33,449 bases of DNA from Nocardia sp. MH4 (lineage in GTDB: Bacteria > Actinomycetota > Actinomycetes > Mycobacteriales > Mycobacteriaceae): contig NZ_LPNR01000114.1 of NCBI RefSeq assembly GCF_019266065.1, positions 632 to 34,080 on the forward strand. Reading direction: 5' to 3'. Numbering within the stretch: the stretch's first letter is position 1; every line of letters starts with the position of its first letter. The notes under the pieces were generated by a model. The model was not told the DNA's origin. It did not search any database and saw only the letters and a program-made list of their open reading frames with translations. The position numbers and the translations under genes were made by a program. Below, in pieces: positions 1 through 6,639 of this stretch.

Positions 1-149
1 TTGGCCTGCTCGGCCCAGAAACCGTCACGATCGGTGCCGGCCCGCTCGGCCAGCGAGGCATCGGCATTCGCCTGCGCGACGAACTCCGCGGTGGGCGGGT
101 AGCTGGTCGCGTGGTCGGGCCGGGTGGGGTCGGTGACTGCACCGGTCAC
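1..149 (-). CDS. acs: Acetyl-CoA synthetase, N-terminal fragment
   Basis: Only the first 49 codons lie in the window; the gene runs off the left edge. The product would activate acetate to acetyl-CoA (ATP + CoA, via acetyl-AMP) in the cytoplasm. The visible residues include YPPTAEFVAQANADAS and DRDGFWAEQA, which match the N-terminal ACAS_N region of Acs (YPPxxxFxxxAN, FWxxxA). The start is GTG at 149, chosen because AAGGAG (157-162) lies 7 nt upstream. It is downstream of the acetate symporter on the same strand, so uptake and activation of acetate are encoded together. A strong hairpin (181-213) lies between the two genes. The family call rests on a short stretch, but the context supports it. 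Confidence 0.8.
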   Translation of the reverse strand, partial: MTGAVTDPTRPDHATSYPPTAEFVAQANADASLAERAGTDRDGFWAEQA

Positions 150-180
150 AAGAGATCTCCTTCGAACAACAGGGGTGAAA

Positions 181-213
181 CCCGTGCCGGTGGTGGGAAA
201 CCACCGGCACGGG
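181..213 (-). terminator. Strong hairpin between actP and acs
   Basis: Perfect inverted repeat with 14-bp arms (181-194 and 200-213) and a 5-nt loop. On the minus strand the stem is followed by a short TTT run. It sits just after the actP stop (224) and before the acs start (149). It is probably a partial terminator or an mRNA-stabilising stem that sets the actP:acs ratio. The U-tract is short, so full termination is uncertain. Confidence 0.7.
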
Positions 214-223
214 CAGGGCAACG

Positions 224-1858
224 TCAGTGCGAGATCGCCTTCTCCGCACCGACGCCGGTCAGGGCGCGCACTTCCATCTCCGCGGCCTTGGCGGTGTCGA
301 CCTGCTCGCCACGGCCACCGACGAAGGTGCCGATCACGCCGAGCGCGAAGGCCAGCGGGATGGACACGATGCCGGGGTTGGACAGCGGGAACCAGTGGAA
401 ATCGGTTCCGGTGATCATCGAGGTCTTGGTGCCCGACACCGCCGGGGAGAACACGATGAGCACGATCGTCGAGATCAGGCCGCCGTACATCGACCACAGC
501 GCGCCGGTGGTGTTGAAGCGCTTCCAGAACAGCGAGTACAGGATCGTCGGCAGGTTCGCCGCCGCCGCCACCGCGAACGCCAGCGCCACCAGGAACGCGA
601 TGTTCTGGCCGTTGGCGAGGATGCCGAGCCCGATCGCGAGCACACCGATCACCACGGCGGTGATCCGCGAGACCCGCACCTGCTTGCGCTCGTCGACCTT
701 GCCCTTCTTGATCACGCTGGCGTAGATGTCGTGGGCGAACGAGGCCGAGGCCGTGATCGTCAGACCGGCGACGACCGCCAGGATGGTCGCGAACGCGACC
801 GCCGAGATCACACCGAGCAGGATCACACCGCCGAGTTCGAACGCCAGCAGCGGGGCCGCCGAGTTCTGGCCACCGGCCGCGGCCAGGATCTTGTCCGGGC
901 CGACGATGGCCGCCGCGCCGTACCCGAGCACCAGGGTGAACAGGTAGAACGCGCCGATCAGGCTGATCGCCCAGACCACCGAGCGCCGAGCCTCTTTCGC
1001 GGTCGGGACCGTGTAGAAGCGCATCAGCACGTGCGGCAGACCCGCGGTGCCCAGCACCAGCGCCAGGCCCAGCGACAGGAAGTTCAGCTTCGAGGTGTCG
1101 CTGCCGCCGTACTGCGCGCCGGGCGCGAGCACATCGCGGGCGGCGACGGCCTTGTTGGTCGACTCGCTCACCGATTCCTGGGCGGCACCGAGGATGTCGG
1201 AGAAGTTGAAGCCGAACTTCGCCAGCACCATCACCGTCATCAGCGCGGCGCCCGCGATCAGCAGCACCGCCTTGATGATCTGCACCCAGGTGGTGCCCTT
1301 CATGCCGCCGACCAGCACGTAGACGATCATCAGCACGCCGACGATCGCGATCACGACCGATTGGCCCGCGCGACTGGAGATGTCGAGCAGCAGCGCGACC
1401 AGACCGCCGGCGCCCGCCATCTGCGCCAGCAGGTAGAACAGCGACACGGTCAGCGTGGTCAGCGCGGCCGCGGTGCGCACCGGGCCTTCCTTCAATCGGA
1501 AGCTGAGCACGTCGGCCATGGTGAATTTGCCGGTGTTGCGCAGCATTTCGGCCACCAGGAGCAGCGCGACCAGCCAGGCGACGAGGAAGCCGATCGAGTA
1601 CAGGAACCCGTCGTAGCCGTAGACGGCGATCGCGCCCGCGATGCCGAGGAAGCTGGCCGCCGACAGGTAGTCACCGGCGATGGCGATGCCGTTCTGCGGA
1701 CCGGAGAAGCCACGACCGCCGGTGAAATAGTCGGCGGCACTGGCGTTGTTGCGGCTGGCCCGGATCACCACGACCATGGTGACCGCGACGAACAGCGCGA
1801 AGATGGCGATATTGGCGACGGGGTTACCCACCGTCGTGTCCGCGGCAAGGATGTTCAC
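224..1858 (-). CDS. actP: Cation/acetate symporter (ActP/MctC type, SSS family)
   Basis: 544-residue polytopic membrane protein of the sodium:solute symporter family, expected to import acetate and related short monocarboxylates with a cation. Visible family features are the ADYFTGGRG segment after TM1, GDYLSAASFLGIAG (about residues 62-75), LVGGMKGTTWVQIIKA (about 182-197) and GTAGLPHVLMRFYT (about 270-283), spread over roughly 13 hydrophobic segments. The length is normal for ActP (about 550). The GTG start at 1858 overlaps the DUF485 stop by 4 bp (GTGA) and has GAGGAAGG about 6 nt upstream, so it is translationally coupled. It lies between a DUF485 partner and acs, the same arrangement as yjcH-actP with acs in E. 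coli, although there acs comes first. The exact substrate range (acetate, propionate, pyruvate) cannot be told from sequence. Confidence 0.93.
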   Translation of the reverse strand: MNILAADTTVGNPVANIAIFALFVAVTMVVVIRASRNNASAADYFTGGRGFSGPQNGIAIAGDYLSAASFLGIAGAIAVYGYDGFLYSIGFLVAWLVALLLVAEMLRNTGKFTMADVLSFRLKEGPVRTAAALTTLTVSLFYLLAQMAGAGGLVALLLDISSRAGQSVVIAIVGVLMIVYVLVGGMKGTTWVQIIKAVLLIAGAALMTVMVLAKFGFNFSDILGAAQESVSESTNKAVAARDVLAPGAQYGGSDTSKLNFLSLGLALVLGTAGLPHVLMRFYTVPTAKEARRSVVWAISLIGAFYLFTLVLGYGAAAIVGPDKILAAAGGQNSAAPLLAFELGGVILLGVISAVAFATILAVVAGLTITASASFAHDIYASVIKKGKVDERKQVRVSRITAVVIGVLAIGLGILANGQNIAFLVALAFAVAAAANLPTILYSLFWKRFNTTGALWSMYGGLISTIVLIVFSPAVSGTKTSMITGTDFHWFPLSNPGIVSIPLAFALGVIGTFVGGRGEQVDTAKAAEMEVRALTGVGAEKAISH

Positions 1859-2211
1859 GCGCGGCCTTCCTCGAGAGACTCGCGAATGGCCGCGGCGCGC
1901 GGATCCAGCTCACGATTGGCGAAGCGGACGTAGAGCCCGGTGATGAGGAATGTGGAGACGAACTGCCCGAGGCCGAGCAGCAGACCCACGTTGATGTTGC
2001 CGAAGACCTTCGTGGCCATGAAGTCGTGCGCGTACGCGCCGAGCACCACGTAGCTGAGGTACCACAGCAGGAACAGCGCGGTCATCGGGAAGACGAAGCG
2101 GCGCAGGCGATTGCGCAGATCCTGGAACTGCGGGCTCGCCTGCACGGCGAGCCATTCCTCGGCACTCGGCGCGCGCCGGTCGGGCGCTTCTTCGGTATCG
2201 GTTTCGGTCAT
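1855..2211 (-). CDS. DUF485 small inner-membrane protein (YjcH-like)
   Basis: 118 residues with a charged N-terminus, then PxFQxLRxRxRRFVFPM leading into two transmembrane helices (about residues 40-62 and 75-96) and a charged C-terminus ending in RANRELDP-like residues. This is the DUF485 family, which almost always precedes ActP-type symporters. Its role is unknown but is presumed to be assembly or function of the symporter. The ATG start at 2211 has AGGA about 8 nt upstream. A TAGGAC hexamer 7 nt upstream of the ATG could also act as a leaderless -10. It is the first gene of the DUF485-actP(-acs) unit, and a CRP/GlxR-like site lies 88 bp upstream of it. Confidence 0.9.
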   Translation of the reverse strand: MTETDTEEAPDRRAPSAEEWLAVQASPQFQDLRNRLRRFVFPMTALFLLWYLSYVVLGAYAHDFMATKVFGNINVGLLLGLGQFVSTFLITGLYVRFANRELDPRAAAIRESLEEGRA

Positions 2212-2298
2212 GCTCGAGGTCCTAGCGTGAGGGGGTCGTGCGTGGGATGACGGTAAGACGGCGAGCGGACGCGCAGGATGGTGTGGCCTGGGTCACTC

Positions 2299-2314
2299 GG
2301 TGAAAGCCGTCACA
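2299..2314. promoter_or_regulatory. CRP/GlxR-like operator upstream of DUF485-actP
   Basis: GGTGA-N6-TCACA, one mismatch from the consensus TGTGA-N6-TCACA of CRP-family regulators (Crp in mycobacteria, GlxR in corynebacteria). It lies 88 bp upstream of the DUF485 start, in the only intergenic gap that can carry the operon promoter. Acetate genes are known targets of these regulators in related genera. Binding here is inferred. Confidence 0.55.
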
Positions 2315-2360
2315 TGTGCGGTGAACGGTCGCTGTGGCGCGACGAACGGTCAGCGCGAGA

Positions 2361-4115
2361 TCACCGGTGGGCGGCCGATTCGGGGTCGCGGTCGGCGCTC
2401 ATCCCGAGCCGTTCCGGTGCGTGCATCCGCAGGAAGATCCCGGCGATCGCGCGCTTGTCCTGCTTCCTGGTCAGCAGGCTCACCAGGATCGTCACCGCGA
2501 ACGCCAGCGGCACACTCACCGCGCCCGGGTAGTCCACGATCGCCGAGGCCCAGCCGCCCGCCAGTTCGGGCGAGACCCCGCCGAGGACCGCGAGCACCGT
2601 CGCGCCACCGGCGGTGATGCCACCGGTCAGGAGTCCGCTCGCCGCACCCGCTGCGGTGAGCCCGCGCCACCAGATGCCCAGCACCAGCAGCGGACACAGG
2701 GTCGAGGCGGCCACCGAGAAGGCGAGCGCGACCGTGCGTGAGAGATCAAGGGACGCGACCGTCAGCGCCAGGGTCAGCGGGACGAGCCCGGCGACCAGCG
2801 CGGCGGCGCGGAAGTCCCGGATCCGGCCCCGCAGCACGTCGGTGCTGAGCACCCCGGCGAGGCTGACCAGCAATCCCGAGGACGTCGACAGGAACGCCGC
2901 GATGGCTCCCGCCGCGGCGAGGGCGGCGAGCAGCTGTCCGCCGAGGCCACCGAGCACCGCACCGGGCAGCAGGACGACGGCCGCGTCGGAGGCGCCGGTG
3001 ATCAGCAGCTGCGGCACGTACAGCCGGGCGAAGACGCCGAGCAGGATCGGGAACAGGTAGAACAGGCCGACCAGCCCGATCACGGTCAGCGCGGTCCGGC
3101 GGGCCGACGGTCCGTCGCGGTTGGTGTAGAACCGGACCAGCACGTGCGGTAGCCCCATGGTGCCGAGGAAGGTCGCCACGATCAGCGAGAACACCTGGTA
3201 CTGGGGGTGTTCGCCGCCTAAGCCGCCGCCGGGTGCCACCCAGCCCGCGCCGTCGGCGGGTGCGCCGGCGACCACCGGTACCGCCGATCCCGCGTCGAGG
3301 ATCAGTTCGGTGTTCGCGGCCAGGGTGTGGTCGCCGGGGGTGAGCAGGACCGGCCCGTCCTCGCTGCGTCCGTCGAGGGTGCCGAACACGGTGACCTGCT
3401 GGGAGACATCCAGGTGCACCACCACATCGGTCGAGATGTCGACGGTGGTGCGCTCGGCCACCGTCGACGGCGCCGCCGTGCCGACCGGGCGTTCGTCGGC
3501 GAGGAAGTGCAGGCCCAGCACCAGCGCGGGCACCGCCACCGCGGTCAGTTTCAGCCAGTACTGGAAGGCCTGCACCAATGTCACCGATCGCATGCCGCCG
3601 CCGATCACATTCGCCAGCACGATCATCCCGACCGCGACGGCGCCCACCCAGGACGGCGCGCCGAGCAGGATGTGCAGCGTGAGCCCGGCGCCCTGGAACT
3701 GCGGGATCAGATACACCGCGCAGACGACGACGACCAGCCCGGCGGCCATGCGCCGCAACCGGATCGAGCCCAGCCGGAACTCCGCGAAGTCGGGGACCGT
3801 GTACGCGCCGGAGCGGCGCAGGGGAGCGGCGACGAACATCAGCAGCCCGAGGTAGCCCGCGGTGAAGCCCACCGGATACCACAGCGCGTCGGTCCCGTAC
3901 TTGGCGATGAGCCCGGCGACGCCGAGAAACGACGCGGCGGACAGGTATTCGCCCGAGATCGCCGCCGCGTTCCACCGGGAGCCGACCGTGCGGGAGGCGA
4001 CCAGGAAGTCGGAGGTGGTGCGCGAGAGGCGAACTCCGTAGAAGCCGATGCCGATCGTGGCGAGAGCCGCCAACACGAGGGCGGTCACGGTGAGGGCGGG
4101 ATTGCCGACGCTCAT
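2361..4115 (-). CDS. Second sodium:solute symporter (acetate/monocarboxylate-like)
   Basis: 584-residue SSS-family symporter paralogous to the actP product. Shared motifs are SDFLVASRTVGSRWNAAAIS, GEYLSAASFLGVAG (about 55-68), IGGGMRSVTLVQAFQYWLK (about 171-189) and GTMGLPHVLVRFYT (about 318-331). It differs by a roughly 100-residue hydrophilic, probably extracytoplasmic segment (about 204-305) rich in V/T/D, where ActP has about 43 residues. The start is taken as ATG 4115 because the protein then begins just before TM1. The longer reading (TTG at 4286) would overlap the upstream gene and add a tail rich in Arg and Pro unlike the family; ATG 4124 is an alternative. There is no clear Shine-Dalgarno, so coupling to the ORF ending at 4112 is plausible. 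It follows a DUF485-like gene and a LytTR regulator, so it is likely the regulated target. Confidence 0.9.
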   Translation of the reverse strand: MSVGNPALTVTALVLAALATIGIGFYGVRLSRTTSDFLVASRTVGSRWNAAAISGEYLSAASFLGVAGLIAKYGTDALWYPVGFTAGYLGLLMFVAAPLRRSGAYTVPDFAEFRLGSIRLRRMAAGLVVVVCAVYLIPQFQGAGLTLHILLGAPSWVGAVAVGMIVLANVIGGGMRSVTLVQAFQYWLKLTAVAVPALVLGLHFLADERPVGTAAPSTVAERTTVDISTDVVVHLDVSQQVTVFGTLDGRSEDGPVLLTPGDHTLAANTELILDAGSAVPVVAGAPADGAGWVAPGGGLGGEHPQYQVFSLIVATFLGTMGLPHVLVRFYTNRDGPSARRTALTVIGLVGLFYLFPILLGVFARLYVPQLLITGASDAAVVLLPGAVLGGLGGQLLAALAAAGAIAAFLSTSSGLLVSLAGVLSTDVLRGRIRDFRAAALVAGLVPLTLALTVASLDLSRTVALAFSVAASTLCPLLVLGIWWRGLTAAGAASGLLTGGITAGGATVLAVLGGVSPELAGGWASAIVDYPGAVSVPLAFAVTILVSLLTRKQDKRAIAGIFLRMHAPERLGMSADRDPESAAHR

Positions 4116-4237
4116 CGGGGGCATCCGGGCGGCGCCGAGGTCACGCGGGGCGGGGTCGGGCCGTCGGCCTCGCGCGGAATTGTCGCGCCGGTGGTGGTCC
4201 GCGGCGCAGGCACGGCGGTGAGGTCGCGGGCGGTCAT
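4112..4237 (-). CDS. Possible 41-codon coupling ORF before the second symporter
   Basis: A small reading frame starts with ATG 2 nt after the stop of the DUF485-like gene (4240) and ends in a TGA that overlaps the symporter ATG as ATGA. It would encode a 41-residue peptide rich in Pro, Thr and Arg, with no recognisable domain or hydrophobic segment. Its position fills the whole 124-nt gap and would keep ribosomes moving up to a symporter start that lacks a Shine-Dalgarno. It may be real, a translational bridge, or chance in GC-rich DNA. Confidence 0.3.
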   Translation of the reverse strand: MTARDLTAVPAPRTTTGATIPREADGPTPPRVTSAPPGCPR

Positions 4238-4239
4238 GT

Positions 4240-4605
4240 TCAGTCCCCGGCCAGTTCGAGGAAGTCGTCTTCGTTGCGCTGGGCAAGGCGCACGTACAGC
4301 CGTCCCACCGCGTAGAGCGTGGGGAACGCGAGGAAACCGAGAATCAGCCAGGGCAGCCGGATGCCGAGGACGGTCGTCTCGGCCACGGCATCGATGCCGA
4401 ACAGCACCGGCAGCGTGCCGAACCCGGCGACGACGACCAGGCCGAGGCGCAGTGCCAGGCCGAGTTGCGCGCGGATCAGACCGCTGATGAGGGCGGCGCC
4501 GAGATCGGTCTGCTCGACCACTTCGGTGCGCGTGCGGACCTGCCGCGCGCCCCGCCGCTGCGCCAGCACCACGCGCTCGCGGGGCGGGCGCTGCGGTCCG
4601 GTCAT
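4240..4605 (-). CDS. DUF485-like two-TM membrane protein, partner of second symporter
   Basis: 121 residues: a basic N-terminus, then LGAALISGLIRAQLGLALRL leading into TM1, a second TM around LPWLILGFLAFPTLYAVGRL, and a C-terminal YVRLAQRNEDDF typical of the small proteins that precede actinobacterial symporters. The ATG start at 4605 overlaps the response-regulator stop as ATGA. An upstream extension exists in frame but would overlap the regulator and is not membrane-like. It is probably the accessory partner of the symporter at 2361-4115. Its biochemical role is unknown. Confidence 0.8.
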   Translation of the reverse strand: MTGPQRPPRERVVLAQRRGARQVRTRTEVVEQTDLGAALISGLIRAQLGLALRLGLVVVAGFGTLPVLFGIDAVAETTVLGIRLPWLILGFLAFPTLYAVGRLYVRLAQRNEDDFLELAGD

Positions 4606-5399
4606 CGCTGCGACCAGTTCTGTCGTGGGCCGTGCACCAGCCGCTGCTTGAGTTCGCGTACCTGCCGTCGGCTCACCGGCAGTTCCACCGCCCCGGCCGC
4701 GCCCTCGGCCCGCAGACACACCACCGTGCCGGTGCCCACGCTGCGCAGCCCGGTGACCAGGCGTAACGCCACCAGGTACGAGCGGTGCACGCGCAGGAAC
4801 CCGGCGTCCGCCCATCGTGCCTCGAGCGCCGAGAGCGGAATCCGCACCAGGTGCGATCCGGTGCCGGTGTGCAACCGCGCGTAATCGCCGTCGGCCTCGA
4901 CCCAGGCGACATCGGCCCGGTTCACCAGGGTCGTGACCCCGCCGAGCTCCACCGGGATCACCTCGCTCGGATGCGCCGGTTCCGGCGGTGTCGCCGCGGG
5001 CGCCGACACCCTGGCGGCGAGAATCCGCCGCACCGCCTCCGCCAGTCGCGCCGCGCGCAACGGCTTCAGCAGATAGTCGACGGCCCCGAGGTCGAACGCC
5101 GCCACCGCGTGATCGTCGTGCGCGGTCACGAACACCACCGCGGGCGGCTCCGCGAACTCCGACAGGATCCCCGCCAGCTCCATCCCCGTGAGCCCCGGCA
5201 TATCGATGTCGAGGAACACCGCGTCGATCGGATGGGCCCGCAACAACCGCAGCGCACTGGTCGACTCGCTCGCCCGATGGATCTCCCCGACCCCGGCCTG
5301 CGCGCTCAGCAGGTACACGAGCTCGTCGAGCGCGGGCTTCTCGTCATCGACAGCGAGCACCCGCAGCGCGGTCGGTGATTCTTCGGTGGTCCAGGTCAC
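4602..5399 (-). CDS. LytTR-family response regulator
   Basis: 265 residues. The N-terminal receiver domain (about 12-125) has acidic residues D18/D19, the phospho-acceptor D64 in FLDIDMPG, T92 and K112 (DYLLKPL). A linker is followed by a LytTR DNA-binding domain (about 160-260) with WVEADGDYARLHT and FLRVHRSYLVAL, the usual LytTR signature. The start is GTG 5399; upstream ATGs are out of frame. The next gene down overlaps by 4 bp. The matching LytS-type kinase is at 6640-7821, with a protease gene between them. By analogy with E. coli BtsSR-BtsT and YpdAB-YhjX, it probably activates the adjacent symporter when a carboxylate is sensed. That role is inference. Confidence 0.93.
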   Translation of the reverse strand: MTWTTEESPTALRVLAVDDEKPALDELVYLLSAQAGVGEIHRASESTSALRLLRAHPIDAVFLDIDMPGLTGMELAGILSEFAEPPAVVFVTAHDDHAVAAFDLGAVDYLLKPLRAARLAEAVRRILAARVSAPAATPPEPAHPSEVIPVELGGVTTLVNRADVAWVEADGDYARLHTGTGSHLVRIPLSALEARWADAGFLRVHRSYLVALRLVTGLRSVGTGTVVCLRAEGAAGAVELPVSRRQVRELKQRLVHGPRQNWSQR

Positions 5400-5504
5400 A
5401 GCCCATCCATGGTAGCGGCACGTGGACGCGCGGCGTACCCGGACAGCGGCCAGGTCTTCGGGCCGGTTCGCCCACCGACCTGCGCCGCATCACCCTGCCT
5501 CGGG

Positions 5505-6413
5505 TCAGGAACCGGAACCGGTGGAGGGCAAGCCACCCCCGCGGGGCAGGCCCGGGTACTGGGCGAAGACCCAGTTGTCGGCTTCGGTGACGAGGGCGGG
5601 GGCGACCCCCGCGATCGCCGAGCCGCCGTCGCTGTTGAGGACGGTGATGATCTGCGGGCCCGCGGCCGTACCGGTCACGTAGGGGCCGCCGCTGGATCCG
5701 CCACCGACGTGGCACTCGGACTGGTCGGTGACCCGGTGTACGGCGGCGCGGCCCCGGCCGGGGTAATAGGTGTAATCGCCCACGCACGCCGACATCAGCA
5801 CGGCGTTGTACGGTGCGGGACCGGGGTAGCCGAGCAGTGTCGACTGGACCGACTGGCTGCTCGACAGTGCCGGGTGCACCTTCAGGCCGCCACCGGTGGC
5901 CGCCGAGACGACGCGGTTGCCCTCGGCGGGGCGGATCGCGAGCACGGCGACATCGGGAACGCTGCCGTCCACGGGGATCTCGGAGGTGAAGGCCCTGTCG
6001 ACCACCCAGTCACCGTGGGGGCGCTGCCCGTCGTGCCAGGCCGGGGTGAATGTCGCCTTGCCGGCCGCGATCAGCGCCGCGTCGTTGTCGATGCAGTGAC
6101 GCGCGGTGATCGCCAAGGCGCCGCTCGGACTGTCGAGCACCGTCGCGGTGCACAGCCCGCCGGTGGTGAGCCTGCCGACCTTGCGGGTCACCTCGTTGCC
6201 GGTGTAGGGCGCGGAGACGAAATAGCCGCCCTTACCGTTGGTTTTCAGTGATCCGTCGTCGTTCTTCACCAGCCGGCTGTAGAGCAGCGAGCCACTGGGA
6301 TCCGGTTGCACGGCACTGTCGGCCGTGGCGTGGGGGATCCCCCCGAGCGTGCAGGCGGCGATCGTGACCGCGGCCGCGGCGAGCCGCTGCCCTGTCCGAC
6401 GAATCTTGTTCAC
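5505..6413 (-). CDS. Secreted trypsin-like serine protease
   Basis: 302 residues from a GTG start at 6413, supported by AGGA 6-9 nt upstream. A longer frame to 6659 would add a non-signal-like stretch of 82 residues. The N-terminus is a signal peptide (basic NKIRR, then a hydrophobic core at 11-20). It carries a lipobox-like IAAC (C21), so it may be a lipoprotein; otherwise cleavage after HATA (about residue 31) is likely. The catalytic triad fits H106 (TARHC), D154 (DVAVL) and S241 (GGSSGGP), with probable disulfides C88-C107 and C210-C234. This is the chymotrypsin/S1 fold as in Streptomyces-type secreted peptidases. It sits between kinase and response-regulator genes, an unusual place. Whether it acts in signalling or is only a neighbour cannot be told. 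Confidence 0.88.
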   Translation of the reverse strand: MNKIRRTGQRLAAAAVTIAACTLGGIPHATADSAVQPDPSGSLLYSRLVKNDDGSLKTNGKGGYFVSAPYTGNEVTRKVGRLTTGGLCTATVLDSPSGALAITARHCIDNDAALIAAGKATFTPAWHDGQRPHGDWVVDRAFTSEIPVDGSVPDVAVLAIRPAEGNRVVSAATGGGLKVHPALSSSQSVQSTLLGYPGPAPYNAVLMSACVGDYTYYPGRGRAAVHRVTDQSECHVGGGSSGGPYVTGTAAGPQIITVLNSDGGSAIAGVAPALVTEADNWVFAQYPGLPRGGGLPSTGSGS

Positions 6414-6536
6414 AGCGAATCCTGTTCGATGTCGGCGCGGTCGCCGACGCAGCCAGGTCGGCAACGCCGCGCAAGGGGTGGAAGCCCGCGGGGCGCCGTC
6501 GTCACCCCAGCGCCCAGTGGGTGAACGAGATGTTAG

Positions 6537-6581
6537 CTGTGAACAGGCGTCACAGTATCGGTTTCCGAAACAGATATGTTT
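6537..6581. promoter_or_regulatory. Cluster of palindromes upstream of the protease
   Basis: Three inverted repeats lie within 45 bp: CTGTGA-N7-TCACAG (6537-6555), GTTTC-C-GAAAC (6561-6571) and AAACA-GATA-TGTTT (6568-6581, overlapping the previous one). The stretch is distinctly AT-richer than its surroundings. It lies about 125-170 bp upstream of the protease start and after the kinase stop. It is probably a promoter/operator region for the protease transcript; the regulators are unknown. Confidence 0.45.
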
Positions 6582-6639
6582 AAGAGTTTGTGACGAGCGT
6601 GCGATCATCCGCGATCCGCCCGTCCGGGAACCCGGTCGT

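Noticed and set aside
227..1933. 568-codon frame antisense to actP
   Set aside because: Same codon-bias artefact: Arg/Asp/His-rich, no domain, exactly opposite a well-conserved symporter.
3327..4487. 386-codon plus-strand frame opposite the second symporter
   Set aside because: Composition is H/D/R/Q/G-rich shadow sequence without motifs; it crosses two real genes.
6538..6554. TGTGA-N7-TCACA as a CRP/GlxR site
   Set aside because: Arms are perfect, but the 7-nt centre differs from the 6-nt spacing these regulators need; kept only as an unassigned palindrome.
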